This document shows positions 29,891 through 41,670 of a stretch of DNA of 64,000 nt, piece by piece; position 1 is the first letter of the stretch, and the number at the start of each line of letters is the position of its first letter. A program made the position numbers and the translations under genes. The stretch is from Chaenocephalus aceratus. Its lineage: Eukaryota; Chordata; Actinopteri; Perciformes; Channichthyidae. Below the pieces are notes generated by a model. That model was given only the letters and a program-made list of their open reading frames with translations, was not told the DNA's origin and searched no databases. Location: positions 22,757,169 to 22,821,168 of the forward strand of contig CM043785.1 in assembly GCA_023974075.1 (NCBI GenBank), read 5' to 3'.

Positions 29891-30360
29891 AAGGGATAGC
29901 CCAGGACACAGGGGGCTTGGTCATTATGACAAAGCACCCCCGATTATGGTACCGCTCACGGGCCAGGCCCATAGAGCCAAGCGATCTGGGTGTGGGTGAA
30001 AGATCGCCCCCCCCCGCTTGGGACAGTATGTCCCTGCGTAGTGGGAGCTGCCATGGCTGCCCGCACAGCAGCTGATATATCTCCGCTAGCCAGTACATAG
30101 CTGGCCAGTGTGGAGCTATCAGAATAAGTGTGTGGCGTTGCTCTCTCACTCTGGCCAGAGTTGGAGGTATCAGAGACAGGGGTGGAAAAGCGTACAGAAT
30201 CGCGAGTGCATCCACACCTAACGGTGCATTCAGATCCCGCATCGAAAAGAACAGCTGACACTGAGCGTTGTCTTTCGATGCGAACAGATCCACCGCGGCT
30301 CTGCCGTAACGCACCCACAGTGGAGTACTCCGCTGGGAAGTACTCTGTATTCATAACTGA
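29891..30360 (-). pseudogene. RNase H-linked segment of DIRS copy B
   Basis: The minus-strand frame 30314-29775 contains GRAAVDLFASKDNAQC, FSMRDLNAPLGVDALA and AEIYQLLCGQPWQ. The VDLFAS...N..C pattern is characteristic of the RNase H domain that follows RT in DIRS pol. Its upstream junction (about 30315) fuses directly to RT motif B-proximal sequence, which marks an internal deletion that removed the RT catalytic YxDD and the RNase H start. Confidence 0.65.
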
Positions 30361-30810
30361 TCCCCTGAAATGCGAATCTCAGATATTTCCTGTGTGGGTA
30401 ATATACTGGGATGTGAAAATACGCATGTTTCAGGTCGACTGATGTAAACCAGTCATCTTTTCGCACGAGCCGCAGCAGAGATGTGTGAGTGAGTATTCTG
30501 AACTTATATCTTTTTAGATATTTGTTCAGAGCCCTTAAATCAAGTATTGGCCGAATTCCGTTCCCTCCCCGCTTGGGAACGAGGAAGTACTTGGAATAGA
30601 AGCCGCCCTGACTCTGCTCGGCGGGTACAATAGATATAGCCCTCTTTTCTAGGAGTGAAAGAATCTCTTTCTACAAAATGAGGGCTGACTCTCCTCGGGC
30701 CTGCGAGTGCAGAATGCCCGAGAAGCGAGGAGGGGTGACAGCGAATTGGAGTCTGTAGCCCCGTGTTACTGTCTTGAAAACCCAAGCAGATGATGTGAGC
30801 ATCTTCCACT
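30316..30810 (-). pseudogene. DIRS reverse transcriptase, N-terminal half
   Basis: On the minus strand TRGYRLQFAVTPPRFSGIL is followed by an in-frame TAG at about 30673, then RPILDLRALNKYL. Next come VRKDDWFTSVDLKHAYFHI (motif A with its catalytic Asp) and RKYLRFAFQGISYEYRVLP (entering motif B). The order and wording match DIRS-type RT. The sequence stops short of the YxDD motif at the deletion junction. Confidence 0.75.
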
Positions 30811-30928
30811 GCGTGCTCCTTAGAGCCAGTGAGGATGTCACATCTCCTCCTCTCTGAGTCTCTATTTGTTGTGTTATGGGGCCCTCTAGTGTCTGAACAC
30901 AGTGGTGCCCCTTATCGACAATACCCAC

Positions 30929-31054
30929 CGACACTGCGCATGTGCGTGGCGGTGGTGCCTTCACAGCCCCAGCCGGCACTGCGCATGCGTGTGACGGTGG
31001 TGCCCTTAAAGCCCCAGCCGGCATTGCACATGCGCTTGGCGGTGGTGCCTTCAC
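30929..31054 (-). repeat. 45-bp GC-rich tandem repeat in DIRS copy B
   Basis: Three imperfect units with 'gccggc' and 'gcgcatgc' cores, equivalent to 24521-24648 of copy A, translated on the minus strand as APPSHACAVPAGAVK-type 15-residue repeats. Confidence 0.65.
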
Positions 31055-31321
31055 AGACCCGTCAGTAATCCGCCTTTTGAGAGATGCCGTAGCTGCTCTC
31101 AGAAGGGGAACAATTGACGGGCTGTTATTGGCCTTATTGATTTTCTTTTCATTTTTTTTGAGCTGCGCCCTCGGCCTGAAGCCTAGATGCGTCAGCGGCA
31201 AATGTTTTATGACAGAGGGATCAACCAATGTGTGACATGTGTTAGTGCAGACTTGAGGATGGTGTTTAGGCATCTCTCGAGGCGGTGGGAACACATTCAC
31301 GGAGGGGAGAAGGAGGGGCTG

Positions 31322-32744
31322 TCACGCCGCTCGCTTCTTCTTCCTCGACTGCTGGCCGAAATTCTGGGTTGGCTGAGCCTGAGCTGCAGCCGGAACCGGA
31401 GAATTTCTAGGCCAGCTTGCCCTTGTCTCCAGCCTGGGCTGGGGACTCGGGGTGAGCTGCGACCTCTGAGTCTTCGGTGCTTTAAACCGAGCAGAGTTCG
31501 AGGCAGCTTGGGCAGAGGACTGCTGCTGTGAGAGCAGCGGCTGGACCCTTCGAGGGAGGCAGAGGTGGAGTGCCTCGTCCTCCCTCTTCTTCGTCTCACA
31601 CCTCCTTTGCATGGAGGCGAGAGCAGAGCCAAAAATTCCCTCGGGAACGATGGGCATATCCAGCACATCCTCCTTTTCCCGGTCTGGGAGAGTGGTGAGG
31701 TTGAGCCATCTCGCTCTTTCCTGCACCACCATGATCCCAATTACCTTGCCCGTGGCCTGGACGGCCGGTTCCATGGGTTCCATGGGCGGCATGCGGAGCA
31801 GGCCGAGCTTCTCCATTCCGTCACAGTCTAGGGAGGAGGCACCCTGGACTGGGACCTTGTTGCTGAAGGGCCTCATCCAACATCTCCGGGAAGACTGGAA
31901 GGAGTTGTCTCTTTTTCCCCGTTGCTTGGGGAAGATTTTTTCCCTCGTAGTGGGACCTGGAGGTCTCCTTGGCCATTTCGGGCCACGGGACGTTGAGTCT
32001 GGCTGCAGCGTGTTTACACACGGCCCGCAGGTCCATGCTCAGACCGGGCGAAGCTGGTGTGCTATCGCCCGGGAGAGCAGCTCTCGCCTCAGGCTTTGCA
32101 GCCTGAGCCGGTGACATGAAGGTGTCCTCTTCCTGTTCATCCGATTCGGACAGGAGGAACGCCAAGGCGTCCTCTTCTTCGTCCTCCTCGTAGTCCAGCC
32201 CGAGGACATCCTCCGCGGGTGAGACCATGGTGAGGTCTAACCAGGAGCCCCAGCTTGGTGGAGCGCGGGAACGCCGTCACCGGGTCCCGGGCCTGCCAGG
32301 GCGCGGGATTCCGGTTCTATAGCCATCGCAGATAGTGAGCCCCAGACCGACACGGAGAGGGGCTCACTCTCTGTGGCGGAAGCCCCCGTGTCTTGACTGC
32401 CGGCCGGCGGGTCCGTGGAAATGGGGGGGTCCTGTTCCGACAGGCTAGCTTGTCGTGCTAACCGTCGGCGGAGGCTCTTAACGGTGAAGCGGACACAATG
32501 TCCGCATGAGCCGGGGTTGTCGATAGCGCCTCGGGCGTGTTCCAGCCCGAGTCAGGACGAACAGACCTGGTGTGTGTCTGTGCCCGAGATCTTCAACCCG
32601 CAGCTGCAGAGTCGAGCCACCGAGTCGAGCCACCGAGTCCCTGACTCCTCTGGTGTGAGGGAGAGGGGCGTCCATCTTGGTCGCCTCGTGGCGTGGAGAG
32701 GGCCCGCTCTCGACAGGTGGGACGGGAGAAAAAGATATTACCAC
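31322..32744 (-). pseudogene. DIRS1-like gag of copy B, frameshifted and deleted
   Basis: Minus strand: the start segment (MDAPLPHTRGVRDSVARL, within 32744-32478) loses the Cys/His cluster by frameshift. The main segment 32228-31821 keeps SESDEQEED, RLNVPWPEMAKE and KKRQLLPVFPEML. A frameshift near 31860 leads to 31876-31322 with DCDGMEKLGLLRMPPM fused to QATGK. It then continues through ARWLNLTTLPDREKEDVLD to a basic tail (SRKKKRAA). Relative to copy A about 100 codons are missing at the MPPM junction, and an EEDE insertion lies in the acidic run. Confidence 0.75.
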
Positions 32745-33308
32745 CTTGTCCTTAATCCGGAGAAAAGGACGGTGTGGGTCTTTTATTCCCGGAGAATACT
32801 GACTGGTGTGGCAGTATGCTCCTTAAATCCTTTCTTCCTCCGTGGAGAAGAGACAATAAAAAAACGTCCTCGCTACCGTGGTGTCGGTAGAGAGGGAGCG
32901 AGCTAGCAACAGGTGTGCTTGCTAGCTTGAAAATCGGACCTACCTTACCTTCTCGGGTAAGAGAAGGGCGAGGTCGATTTTAAATACTAACAGCGTTAGT
33001 ACTACCGTCTTCCTGCGAAGCAGAAGGAGTAGCTGGCGAGCGCCCGTCGACCGAAATGGGTATTTGGGTTCAGTCTGTGGACAGTGAAGCTTGCCCGGCT
33101 ACTGGAGAGATCTGCTCTGAAGCGAGAAGAGGTGTTTGAATGACGCATGCGTCGTGGCGCAAGCTACTTATAGGGAGTGATTTCCCTGACGCTGACGTCA
33201 AGATCACCAGCCAATCAGGATTGGCGTAATGAGATTGATGCTTCTGTTTGCTCCGCGATGAGGCGCATCCCATAGTGAGACATCGAACGGAGTGTTATGA
33301 ATGAGAAC

Positions 33309-34990
33309 TCATAACATCAGCTTTTAATGTTCCTCTTGGATGTTCTTCTTGACCCTCAGAGAAGGAGAAAATGTTGTGTCTTTCAGGCATGTCCTTTCCT
33401 AACAAAAATTACAGGAAACATAAAACATATTATTGCAGAACAAGTGTGTTATGAAAGCGATGTGTTTGTGTGTTTAGGGGCTGTAGATATAATTATTTTG
33501 TAATCGGAATGTTCTTTTTTTATTTCAACAGTGAGCTACAAAGACAATCAGATTATTAATGAACAGTATGAAGTTCATCAACATTGAAATATATGTTATT
33601 ATCAAAATAATATTGAACTGTTACAAAACGTAGTGCAACTGTAGAAGCTTGCTCTGTTGTCTCACTGAAAGAATAACTTTTACCACGTTTTTTACAGACA
33701 ATATTGAGAGATAAATAGTAGCAGTTCTCACTATGTGTTAAATATCTTTGCCTTCAATACATTAAATTAGAAAGCTGACAAAATCATAGTGCTTGTTAAC
33801 ATCTAAATGTACCTTTTTGCATGGAAACTGATGTGTAGGTGATCTAGTATTTAGTATTGTTTAATGGAATGTATATCAGTGTATTCAAGTCAATACTTCA
33901 TTTATTTAAACCAATATCTTTCTTGATTCTTTGTACAGTATGAAAAAAAGAGTCTTTGTACCTGTGCTGTGAGGAGTCCAGTTCGGTCTCTCACTCTCTG
34001 GTCCAGCCTGTCTGCATCACCTGGACACCTTAAACAAACAGATATATATGTAAAGTACCATGTGCAATATAACTGATTATCTTCTGTTGAACATGTTGGA
34101 TTGTGTATTGTCCGAGTCAGGGTCCTTTTTATTTTACTGTAACTTTGGAAGTTGTGTTACCAATGCTTACTGTTTATTTCACACCCATTTGGTAATGCAA
34201 TTAATACAAATAACAAGGTTTGGGTTCGTTCTTCAGATGACTGTGACGTTAACATGTAAGCTCAATAATGAACTCCAGCTCAACCAACCATATTGTAATA
34301 TCTAAGTAATCATCTTGAAATATGACATTAATAATTGTAATATACACATCTTATTGTGATGTTGATTTAACATACACTACTTCGACGTTAACTTGTCTAC
34401 ATACTTGAGTATAGCCAATTTAAATTAACCTTAGCGATGCATACAGTTCCTACCTACATAGGCTAATAAAATATCTCTCTACGTTACAAGGATGACCTTA
34501 TTTTATCAACCTCAAACAGAAGCCGTTTGTTCAACAGTATTATCTCACTTAACGTCTATTTCGTTTTAACCTTTATATATACAGTCTATTATTTTAACTT
34601 GGAGGCTACGATTAGCATCGTTAGCACCGATGTAGCTACCACTCGCTACATGCTAACCCAAGCCTTAACATTCATTACGTAGCTGATTAAAATCATTAAC
34701 ACATAAATAAAGCACTCGAATTTCACTTACCGCAAAACCGCATTCATGCACCGTCTGTTTTAACCGCAGAGCGAGTCACAATAGTCCGATATATAAGCAT
34801 GAAGAACAAACAACCACGGCCGGCTTCAAGTTGTGTTTCCTGGATGAACTGACCAGGCAGAGTCCCTGTAGCTTCACGGAGCAGCTAGCAGAGAGAGGAG
34901 AAGCTAGCAGCAGCAGTCACTTGACAGAGCCGTCACTCAATGTGACCACGCCCTAATTTATGCAAAAACGTTAAGACCTACTATAAATAA
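33309..34990 (-). ncRNA. Putative spliced transcript of element C (minus strand)
   Basis: Three exon-like blocks line up with three in C' (plus strand). Exon 1 ends GAATGCG before GTAAGTGA (donor at about 34731). Exon 2 runs from 'tttgtttaag|GTGTCC' to 'CACAG|GTACAAAG' (about 34030-33962). Exon 3 begins after 'tttttgttag' with GAAAGGACATGCC (about 33399). In C' the same junctions sit at 50950, 51670-51747 and 54156. The only ATG frame across exons 1-2 stops after a few codons, so a non-coding RNA is likelier than a protein. DIRS copy B truncates the 3' side here. Confidence 0.35.
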
Positions 34991-35238
34991 AAGGGTCGTG
35001 TTAGAAAACAATTTACTCACAGATCCATAATCATGAAGGTGGAATCTAACTATATCGATAATAAAAATGTATGGAGCCAGGGGTAGAAACATGTTTTTTT
35101 CTGCTGTAAAATTGGGCATTTTAACATGGGGGTCTATGGAAATTGCTCCTTTCTGCAGCCATCGCCTATCGGCCAATATATGAACTGCAGTGTATGGCAC
35201 TTCCATATTGGCGTCCCGGCTCTTCCCCAGAGTTTGCC

Positions 35239-35393
35239 CCTTGGTCCCGACCAATCAGAGCACACTGTGCTCACAGGGAGGGTGGGGGATGGAGCTATTG
35301 GAGCTACAACGAGCCATTAAAGGCAGAGAGTGAAATTCAATGAATACACGTAGTTTACAGAGATGCTGTTTGAGAAACCAATGTGAGTTGCGT
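35239..35393 (-). mobile_element. Fragment of the TTAA MITE family
   Basis: Reverse complement shares 'actcacattgg', 'cagcatctctgtaaa', 'gtgtattca' and 'gattggtcgggacc' with the left half of 4399-5201. Both ends are lost; it abuts the end of element C. Confidence 0.6.
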
Positions 35394-35639
35394 TTATCTT
35401 TACCCATGGATGCACAATAAGAACGGACCCATATCGTCTTACTGCCATCCCACGGAGCTGTAATAATGGATATATTGCACATGTTTGCTGTAATTCATTA
35501 TCATACTACATGGGCTGTATGATTACATCTTGTACCATAAATGTTGTATTAAATAAAGTTAATATTACCGACGTTATTAACGTCCCTGTAGCTTCGTATT
35601 GCACTAAGAAGCTTATTGCACTGTATATATATAAATATA

Positions 35640-38600
35640 CAGATGTAGCACTCCAGATCAGACTCACATGGGTGTGTCCCAGTCAAAAGCCCAGCGGATG
35701 CCAGTGGCTGGGGGTGTTGCCAAATTGCTAGAGGGCGTTGCCCAATTTCCCCATTTGTTCAATTACAGGATTTAACCATGAGATGGCGCTTCATTCACAA
35801 AATACACAAAGACAACTGGGTGTTGTAGAACTTAGTCTGTTTGCAATGTTTGCAGCTCTGCAGTTGTGTTTGCTGAATACTGTAGCATGTAATCACTTAT
35901 TTGTTACTGTATGGTTTTCACAAGCTACTATAATGAAAAAACATCAATATTTTAGATCAAATAAAGTATATAGTTTGCTTTATGCAGTATATTTCTTGAA
36001 ATATTGTTGGGGTGTTTTTACACAGTACAGTATATTGAAGTAAATCAACTTAAGATAAGATAAGATGGACCTTTATTAATCCCGTGGGGAAATTCAGTAG
36101 TTCAAACAGCAACAGGGTAAGAGTGAAAAACAGGACAGCACAGATTCACACAGATTAATAAAATCAAAAATAAGATGAGCGATAAAAATAATAATAATGA
36201 GAAACTATGAAATAAGAAATGAATACAACTCAAATGTAATTATCATATCATATATTATAATGTATTGTATTATTAAGTAATATCATACATTAACCCCATT
36301 ATAGCAGATGCCACATTGAATGGATGAACACACTTATGCATCAATAATTACAACAGAGTATTTCTAAATACAAGTTGTAAAAATACTTATATGTATTTAA
36401 TATTAACCCTTTGGAGTCGACCATCACGCCAGCGTGATCAGATCACATGACCTGTTCAAGCCGGTGCTGCATAAAAACAACAGTCCGGACAACCTTCCCG
36501 TGTGTTTCTGTCGAAAGTACTGGCTTGAAACTATATCCCAGTCTTTGTTTCATGCAAAAAGACCCAGTAAACATGGAGATACGATGATATAAAGTTAATA
36601 CATTTCAAAAGTATGAAAAATGGAAGCACATATTTGAATATCTTCGCCGCATTTTATCATTTTACGAAACGGAAAATACTGGAAACTGTAGATTCTGCTC
36701 AACAGGATGTATTTACCAGGGAGGGGGTGAGGTAATCAGGCAAACGGAGTGATACGAAACGAGACGAAAAGAGACGAAGAGGGACGGCGGGAACCGAAGA
36801 GAGACGGCGGGAAATGGAGAGAGATGAAGATATACGAAGACAGGCGGCGGGAGACGAAGAGAGACGGCGGGAGACGGCGGGAGACGAAGAGAGACTGCGA
36901 TTGAAGTAAAGTGACAGACAAACATTGAGAATTTAAATATAGTTAGATAGATTTAGAGTTTTGAAGATTCAACTAGATGAAGAGAACTCTGAACGTGAGT
37001 CAAGCTTTAAGCTTGTTTTTTAACATGGAGGAGGAGGAACCTGTGATGTTGCCCTCTGTGTCATAGTTGACAGAAACCGCTTTTAAGCGTGGCACAGATA
37101 AAGACAGAATGTGTATATATATATATATATATTTGTATTATATTTATAATAACACTTTTGCCTTATCAGAATGAAATCTCATGCTACCTCAATCAAACTT
37201 TCACATTATCGTAGTGACATCCCATGTATATATTTCCAGCTTTTAAATGGTTTCGTTGTGTATGTTTGTGTTACCTATATGAAAAATAATATCATTTTCA
37301 AAATCTGTTTTTACGTTTTTTTTGTGATTTTGGGTCCAAAATGTTCATATAGTATCTCAAAATGAAAGAAATAACTATCAGGTTATATAGGTGAGGTTGT
37401 CCTTAAAAAAAGATACCAAACATTGACATGCCAAACATTTCTTAATGGGGTTTAGTAAGACAAATCAAAAGTATGTGAAAACGGCCAAATTAGCCAAGGA
37501 CTCCAAAGGGTTAATAACATAATGATTACTTTCAGATGATAATACTTGTCAGGGTTAGGTCCGGTCTGACAGCGCTTAGCTCTCTGCTGCAGAGAAGATC
37601 ACTGCTCTAAACAAAGTCAAAAATCCTACATCCAAACGAAATAAATATAATTAATTATGATGAATACGTTAAGTCTTGTTCATTGTTTTTCACTTTTATT
37701 AAATGTTTGATATTTCCGGCACAGACCCTTTCATACCGGCAATGCGCGATAGAAGCAACAGAAAGTGCGACAGTTGAAATATGCCAGTGTTAATTTCGTC
37801 AACGAAAACTATGACGAAAAATGTTCGTCAACGACCTTTTTTACATGACTAAAACGAGACGATGACGAGCTAAAAATAGATTATTGATAACGAAAACTAT
37901 GACGAAATGTATATTTAGTTTTCGTTGATGAGACGAGACGGACTAGGGTGTTAATGGTGGACTATCGGACATTCAAAATGCAGCATATTTCCCCCAAGTG
38001 TCTGTCAAAATGCATTTTACGTTTCTAACTTGCAATATCATTATTTCCGCTCTCTTCACTCCAGAAGAGCGATCTCCATGTGTCTCTCTGTGTACGGGGG
38101 ATCACAAGAGGGGGGGGGGAGAGCTGTGGAATGTGACTCCACACATTCCGATGGCCAATGGGGGGTTGGGGCTGGTGAACGGTATGGTCCATAGGACATA
38201 TGCTGGTATGGCTGGTGAACACACAGCTGATCACCTGAGAGCTGCCGTTTCATTCAGACTGTTTAAAAAAAACGACGGTCTGATTTCAAAACTCAATGTG
38301 TGATTATTATAGCAGTAATATTAGACACTAATAATACAGTCAACTATTAACACTGTACATATTATTGTTTGCCCGTGGGATTAGGATTATCGGTAGTGAG
38401 AGCCGCTGCATTTTCCTCCGGTCGGATGTGATATAAAAACAAAGCGATTATTTTTGTTGTTGTAAACTCACGTGGATTAAACTACATGTATTAGTGCATT
38501 CATTTCAATTCGCGAACATATGATACATTAAATCAGGGGTGGGGAACCTTTTTCCTCTCAAGGGCCATTTCAATTTTTACAATATCCTCAGAGGGCCGTA

Positions 38601-39923
38601 CAAGTTATTGACCTCTGCTTAAAAAAACTAAAATCACAGCCCATTCATTTCATTCTGTGCAAAGAAAAAGCAACCTCTTAATCCAGATATCTCACCATGA
38701 CTCGCGTATGCATGCACATGCAGGGTGTGGCGTGCTCCCCTGGGAAGATTTTTTTTTAAATGTTGAAGTTAAAAGCATCAATCTGGTGCACTTTGAGAGC
38801 AACATTAGGAGATCTATGGACACATCTCTCAACACCCAAACACAACTGTAAGCAGATTTTTTTTAAATTTATGGATATTTGACAAATCACTCCCCTTTCA
38901 AACTGTATTCTTCTTTATTAATAACTGTCATATAGTATTTTATACCTGTTTACTTTATTCTCTTTTTTTTTTTTATAACTATAATGATCATATAAAGATG
39001 TGGTCACTGGTTGTAGAAAAAGCTTCTTATATTCGTTAGCATAGCTAGCTAACCAGATGCTAATGATAACAACACAGTTATTGACTGTCTGATCAGTATG
39101 ACAGATGAGCAGATCGCCACTGGGCTTTCAACTAAAGACACAGACACGCAGAAACTGCGGCATGTGTATGGACTTATCGGTACTGCAATTTCTGAAGTGC
39201 TGGAGTGGCGTTCTGGTGCTCTCCGTCAGAACTGCACCCCTGTCAGTCGAGACATATACCACGTGATGACACGTTAGGCTCGTGTTGTGTTCAAGGACCC
39301 TGACCTTGGCCAGGAAAAACAGGCACTCGCTTGTTTAATTTTTTTGCGGTCTAGATTTCTTTAATTTTTTTATATTTTGCGTGTGTTTATAAATTACCTC
39401 GAGGGCCGTACCAAATTGTCTCGCGGGCCGTATACGGCCCGGAGGCCGGAGGTTCCCCACCCCTGCATTAAATGATCGTGAGGATGATGATTGAAAATCG
39501 TTTGTTTGAGCCGGGCTGCATTTCCTGATCTAAAAATATAGCGATGGTTTTGTACTTACGCCAACGTGAATTAAACATTATTTTGTTAAATAAAAACATG
39601 GTGATGTTTAGTAAATGATTACATGTCTCTTATTTAGCACAGAATATGATCCTATCCGTGACATATGGATCTTAACAAATATCCGCTATATCAGATACCT
39701 GTAGATCAGCTGTTTATTTCACATGAGTTCCAGTGTGGCAGCTTTTCACGGCTCCCCCTGGTGGATCCATGATCCATTGCAGCTGGTTTCATTATAATTA
39801 AATGTATTTATCAAGGGGGCGTTTCAAGTCCTGCGGGGGGGTTTTCCTTTTCAGCAGGGGCCCACCCCGTGCCGATCACGGACCCGCACGGGTAGGCGTC
39901 TGAAATGAAGCGCGCTACATCTG
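35640..39923. mobile_element. TA-flanked transposon, copy 2 (4284 bp)
   Basis: CAGATGTAGC at 35640-35649 and GCTACATCTG at 39914-39923, with TA at 35638-35639 and 39924-39925. Collinear with 11120-15362 over most of its length, including the 'gacctttattaatcccgtgg' block, an 'gagacgaagagagacggcgg' purine tract (36730-36900) and the GC-rich right end. Differences: a 932-bp hAT element at 38534-39465, about 600 bp at 37350-37960 that copy 1 lacks, and a deletion corresponding to about 13410-14600 of copy 1. No transposase frame. Confidence 0.75.
38534..39465. mobile_element. hAT element inside TA-transposon copy 2 (932 bp)
   Basis: Ends CAGGGGTGGGGAACC and GGTTCCCCACCCCTG are perfect 15-bp inverted repeats. 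Flanks CATTAAAT (38526-38533) and CATTAAAT (39466-39473) are a perfect 8-bp TSD. Copy 1 of the host (near 14903) has a single 'gatacattaaatgaatg' and is the empty site, so the insertion is younger than the copy split. Internally a short plus-strand frame near 39100-39280 reads LIGTAISEVLEWRSGALRQN before a stop. It may be a captured or ancestral accessory coding remnant; I do not recognise it. Confidence 0.93.
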
Positions 39924-39925
39924 TA

Positions 39926-40950
39926 CAGTGCAATCATTCTTTCATGCTAAATGAAGCTCTGTTGCTTGGATATCACTAGATCCCGTTACAGGGTAATATA
40001 AGTACATAACGATTGATGTGTACATTAGCATTATCTAGCCGCTAGCTGGTAACTGCCGCCTCGTTAATATCAAATCCATCATAATAACAAATCATTACCA
40101 TGCTGTCATGAACGCGCGGTTCTGTAACTTACGTATACGCAAATTGACGTGCTTGATGTGAACGAGCATGTTGGTTAAAGTTGCGCATGCGCTATGAGCG
40201 CACATACGGGTACTTCTCAGGCATGCCGGGTAATCTGTGACGTTTCGCTCTCTCAAAAGTTGGGCCATTTTATCATCATGCGCTAATGAGCAGCTCTCAT
40301 AGGAATGAATGAGGCCCCGCCTCCCACGCTGTATCCAGTTCTTATTATACATCCATGGTGTCAACAGGAGTGACAGTCCGCACACACACAAGACCACAAT
40401 TATGGCAGAAGCAAAAAAGCCCAAAATATATAATGTTCACTCCGAGTGGGAGGATGATTTTTTGTTTATCTATTCCAATTCAAAGTCCATTCTTTCACAC
40501 ACAGTGACGTCACGAGCTACCCACAATGCAACACGTGCCATATATATATATATATAAATACGCCATTTTCCTGGAGGTGCAAATATCCTGGAGGTGCAAA
40601 TATAAACAGCTAGCTAACGTAGCCAGGCAGAGCGCACTAGTTTTCTGAATTAACGACTGAAGAAATCGCTGCATGTCTTCGGATTACATCTCTGGACTTG
40701 AGGGGTGTGCTCTAGGTCGTTACCAGCGTAAACTAGAGCTGTGTGGGTTGTCGGATTGCCCTTACAGACTGCCTGCAGATGTATGGAAAAACGACCCTCG
40801 AAAGTGGCCTTCGTTGATTTTGGCTGCATCTACGTCTAATTTCTGGACCATTGCATATATGTGGTATTTTAGAGTTGACTAGATATTGATTAAGGCAATA
40901 GACTATGATATTCAGTACAGGAAGCTTAGCAACACCTAGACGGTGTACGG
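39926..40950. other. No gene; dispersed-repeat motif
   Basis: Unique-looking sequence. 40336-40358 is the inverse of CCATGGATG...AATAAGAAC at 35403-35425, so the TA element copy 2 may sit inside an older repeat bounded by these. 'ctggaggtgcaaatat' occurs twice at about 40569-40602 and once at 63110. No supported gene. Confidence 0.4.
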
Positions 40951-41026
40951 CTGCCTGCTTGCACCTCGCGTAAAACGGCGGATACCGGAAGTACGGTGTC
41001 GCCCTCGGCCCAATACCCGTATGTGT
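40951..41026 (+). repeat. 76-bp inverted repeat, left arm
   Basis: Starts CTGCCTGCTTGCACCTCG and ends ACCCGTATGTGT. The inverse is at 63033-63108 with only two mismatches in 76 bp. The arms point inward and enclose 22 kb including the CACTA element. They look like long terminal inverted repeats of one further DNA transposon, but I see no matching TSD outside them. Confidence 0.7.
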
Positions 41027-41650
41027 GTGTGAAAGAATCTGTCTCATCTGCAATGCGAGCGTGGCTTTATCGAAGGGTCATTTAGGAGTGGCATTTCAAA
41101 ACAGTGCACACATGCTACGAGACGGAATTCTATGGAGTCAGATTTGGGTCAATATTCTAGCGCGCAAAACAAGCTACTCGCGAGCGGAAAATGTGCTTTT
41201 ACACGTGCATGAAATGACCCTCGCGCGCAGATTAAACCCCCGCGAGCGGCTATGCGCTCGCTCGCGAAAGAGACAGCCCTCTTGCTCGCTGGCGGGAGTG
41301 TCAGCCTCACTCGCTCGCGGAGTCTGCGTGTGCGTGAAAAGTTTCTGACACTTTGGGGCGGAGCCACTGGACTTTTATTGACAGCTGCCAGGAAGCCCGG
41401 AGTTGCCAGGTTTGATAAATGCCTGAACTACCAAGAGCCAAGGAGTGACAGCTGCAAGATCAGTTGGACGAGATTGAATGGTAAAGTTGTCCATAAAAAA
41501 CTATTATATTCGTAAAGTGTACAGCTAATATATATATAGTATTTTATGAATTATTAATCGTACAAAGGTCAGTTTTATACAAGTAGAAGTGTGAATTTAC
41601 CTGGTAGTAGGCTGTCAGTAATGGCTACACCTCTCTATTTGGACTGGTAG
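41027..41650. other. Non-coding left interior of the 76-bp-IR element; hAT remnant at its right edge
   Basis: GC-rich, GCGAG-rich sequence (41160-41350), then a possible 5' exon-like stretch ending 'gagattgaatg|gtaaag' near 41480. The last ~40 bp ('cacctctctatttggactgg') read straight on into 62185 ('agatctcggcag') once the CACTA element is removed. Confidence 0.35.
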
Positions 41651-41670
41651 CCCTGCTGAAAAAACCAGCT

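Larger units (their letters stand above)
29197..33308 (-). mobile_element. DIRS1-like retroelement, copy B (inserted in element C)
   Basis: On the minus strand the element starts at 33308 ('gttctcattcataacact') and proceeds through the leader, gag (32744-31322), a 45-bp repeat array, the first half of reverse transcriptase, an RNase H segment, a damaged recombinase and the terminal segment ending at 29197. It differs from copy A by keeping the RT N-terminal half but losing the RT palm beyond motif B, part of gag and much of the recombinase. No TSD is apparent, as expected for tyrosine-recombinase integration. The insertion site in element C is confirmed by the uninterrupted copy C'. Confidence 0.85.
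27847..35246. mobile_element. Composite element C, interrupted by DIRS copy B
   Basis: The region 27847-29196 plus 33309-35246 is an inverted-orientation homologue of 50443-55619 (element C'). The left end CATAGACTGTATATATAAA (27847) and an internal inverse of it (34571-34589) act as inverted repeats. Homology to C' continues 650 bp further to about 35246, so the duplicated unit is larger than the segment between those repeats. Joining the flanks of DIRS copy B (left '...tggtcttaaa', right 'cataacatcagctttt') restores the uninterrupted order seen at 54230-54260. No long coding frame, but splice-like signals are conserved (see separate entries). Confidence 0.7.

Noticed and set aside
29686..29999. 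Plus-strand frames in DIRS copy B
   Set aside because: Shadows of minus-strand pol sequence.
30829..32906. Several plus-strand ORFs of 80-167 codons
   Set aside because: Antisense to DIRS copy B gag, leader and repeat array, whose minus-strand proteins are recognisable.
41252..41515. Possible exon ending at 'gattgaatg|gtaaag'
   Set aside because: A single donor-like site in GC-rich DNA without a recognisable protein or partner exon.
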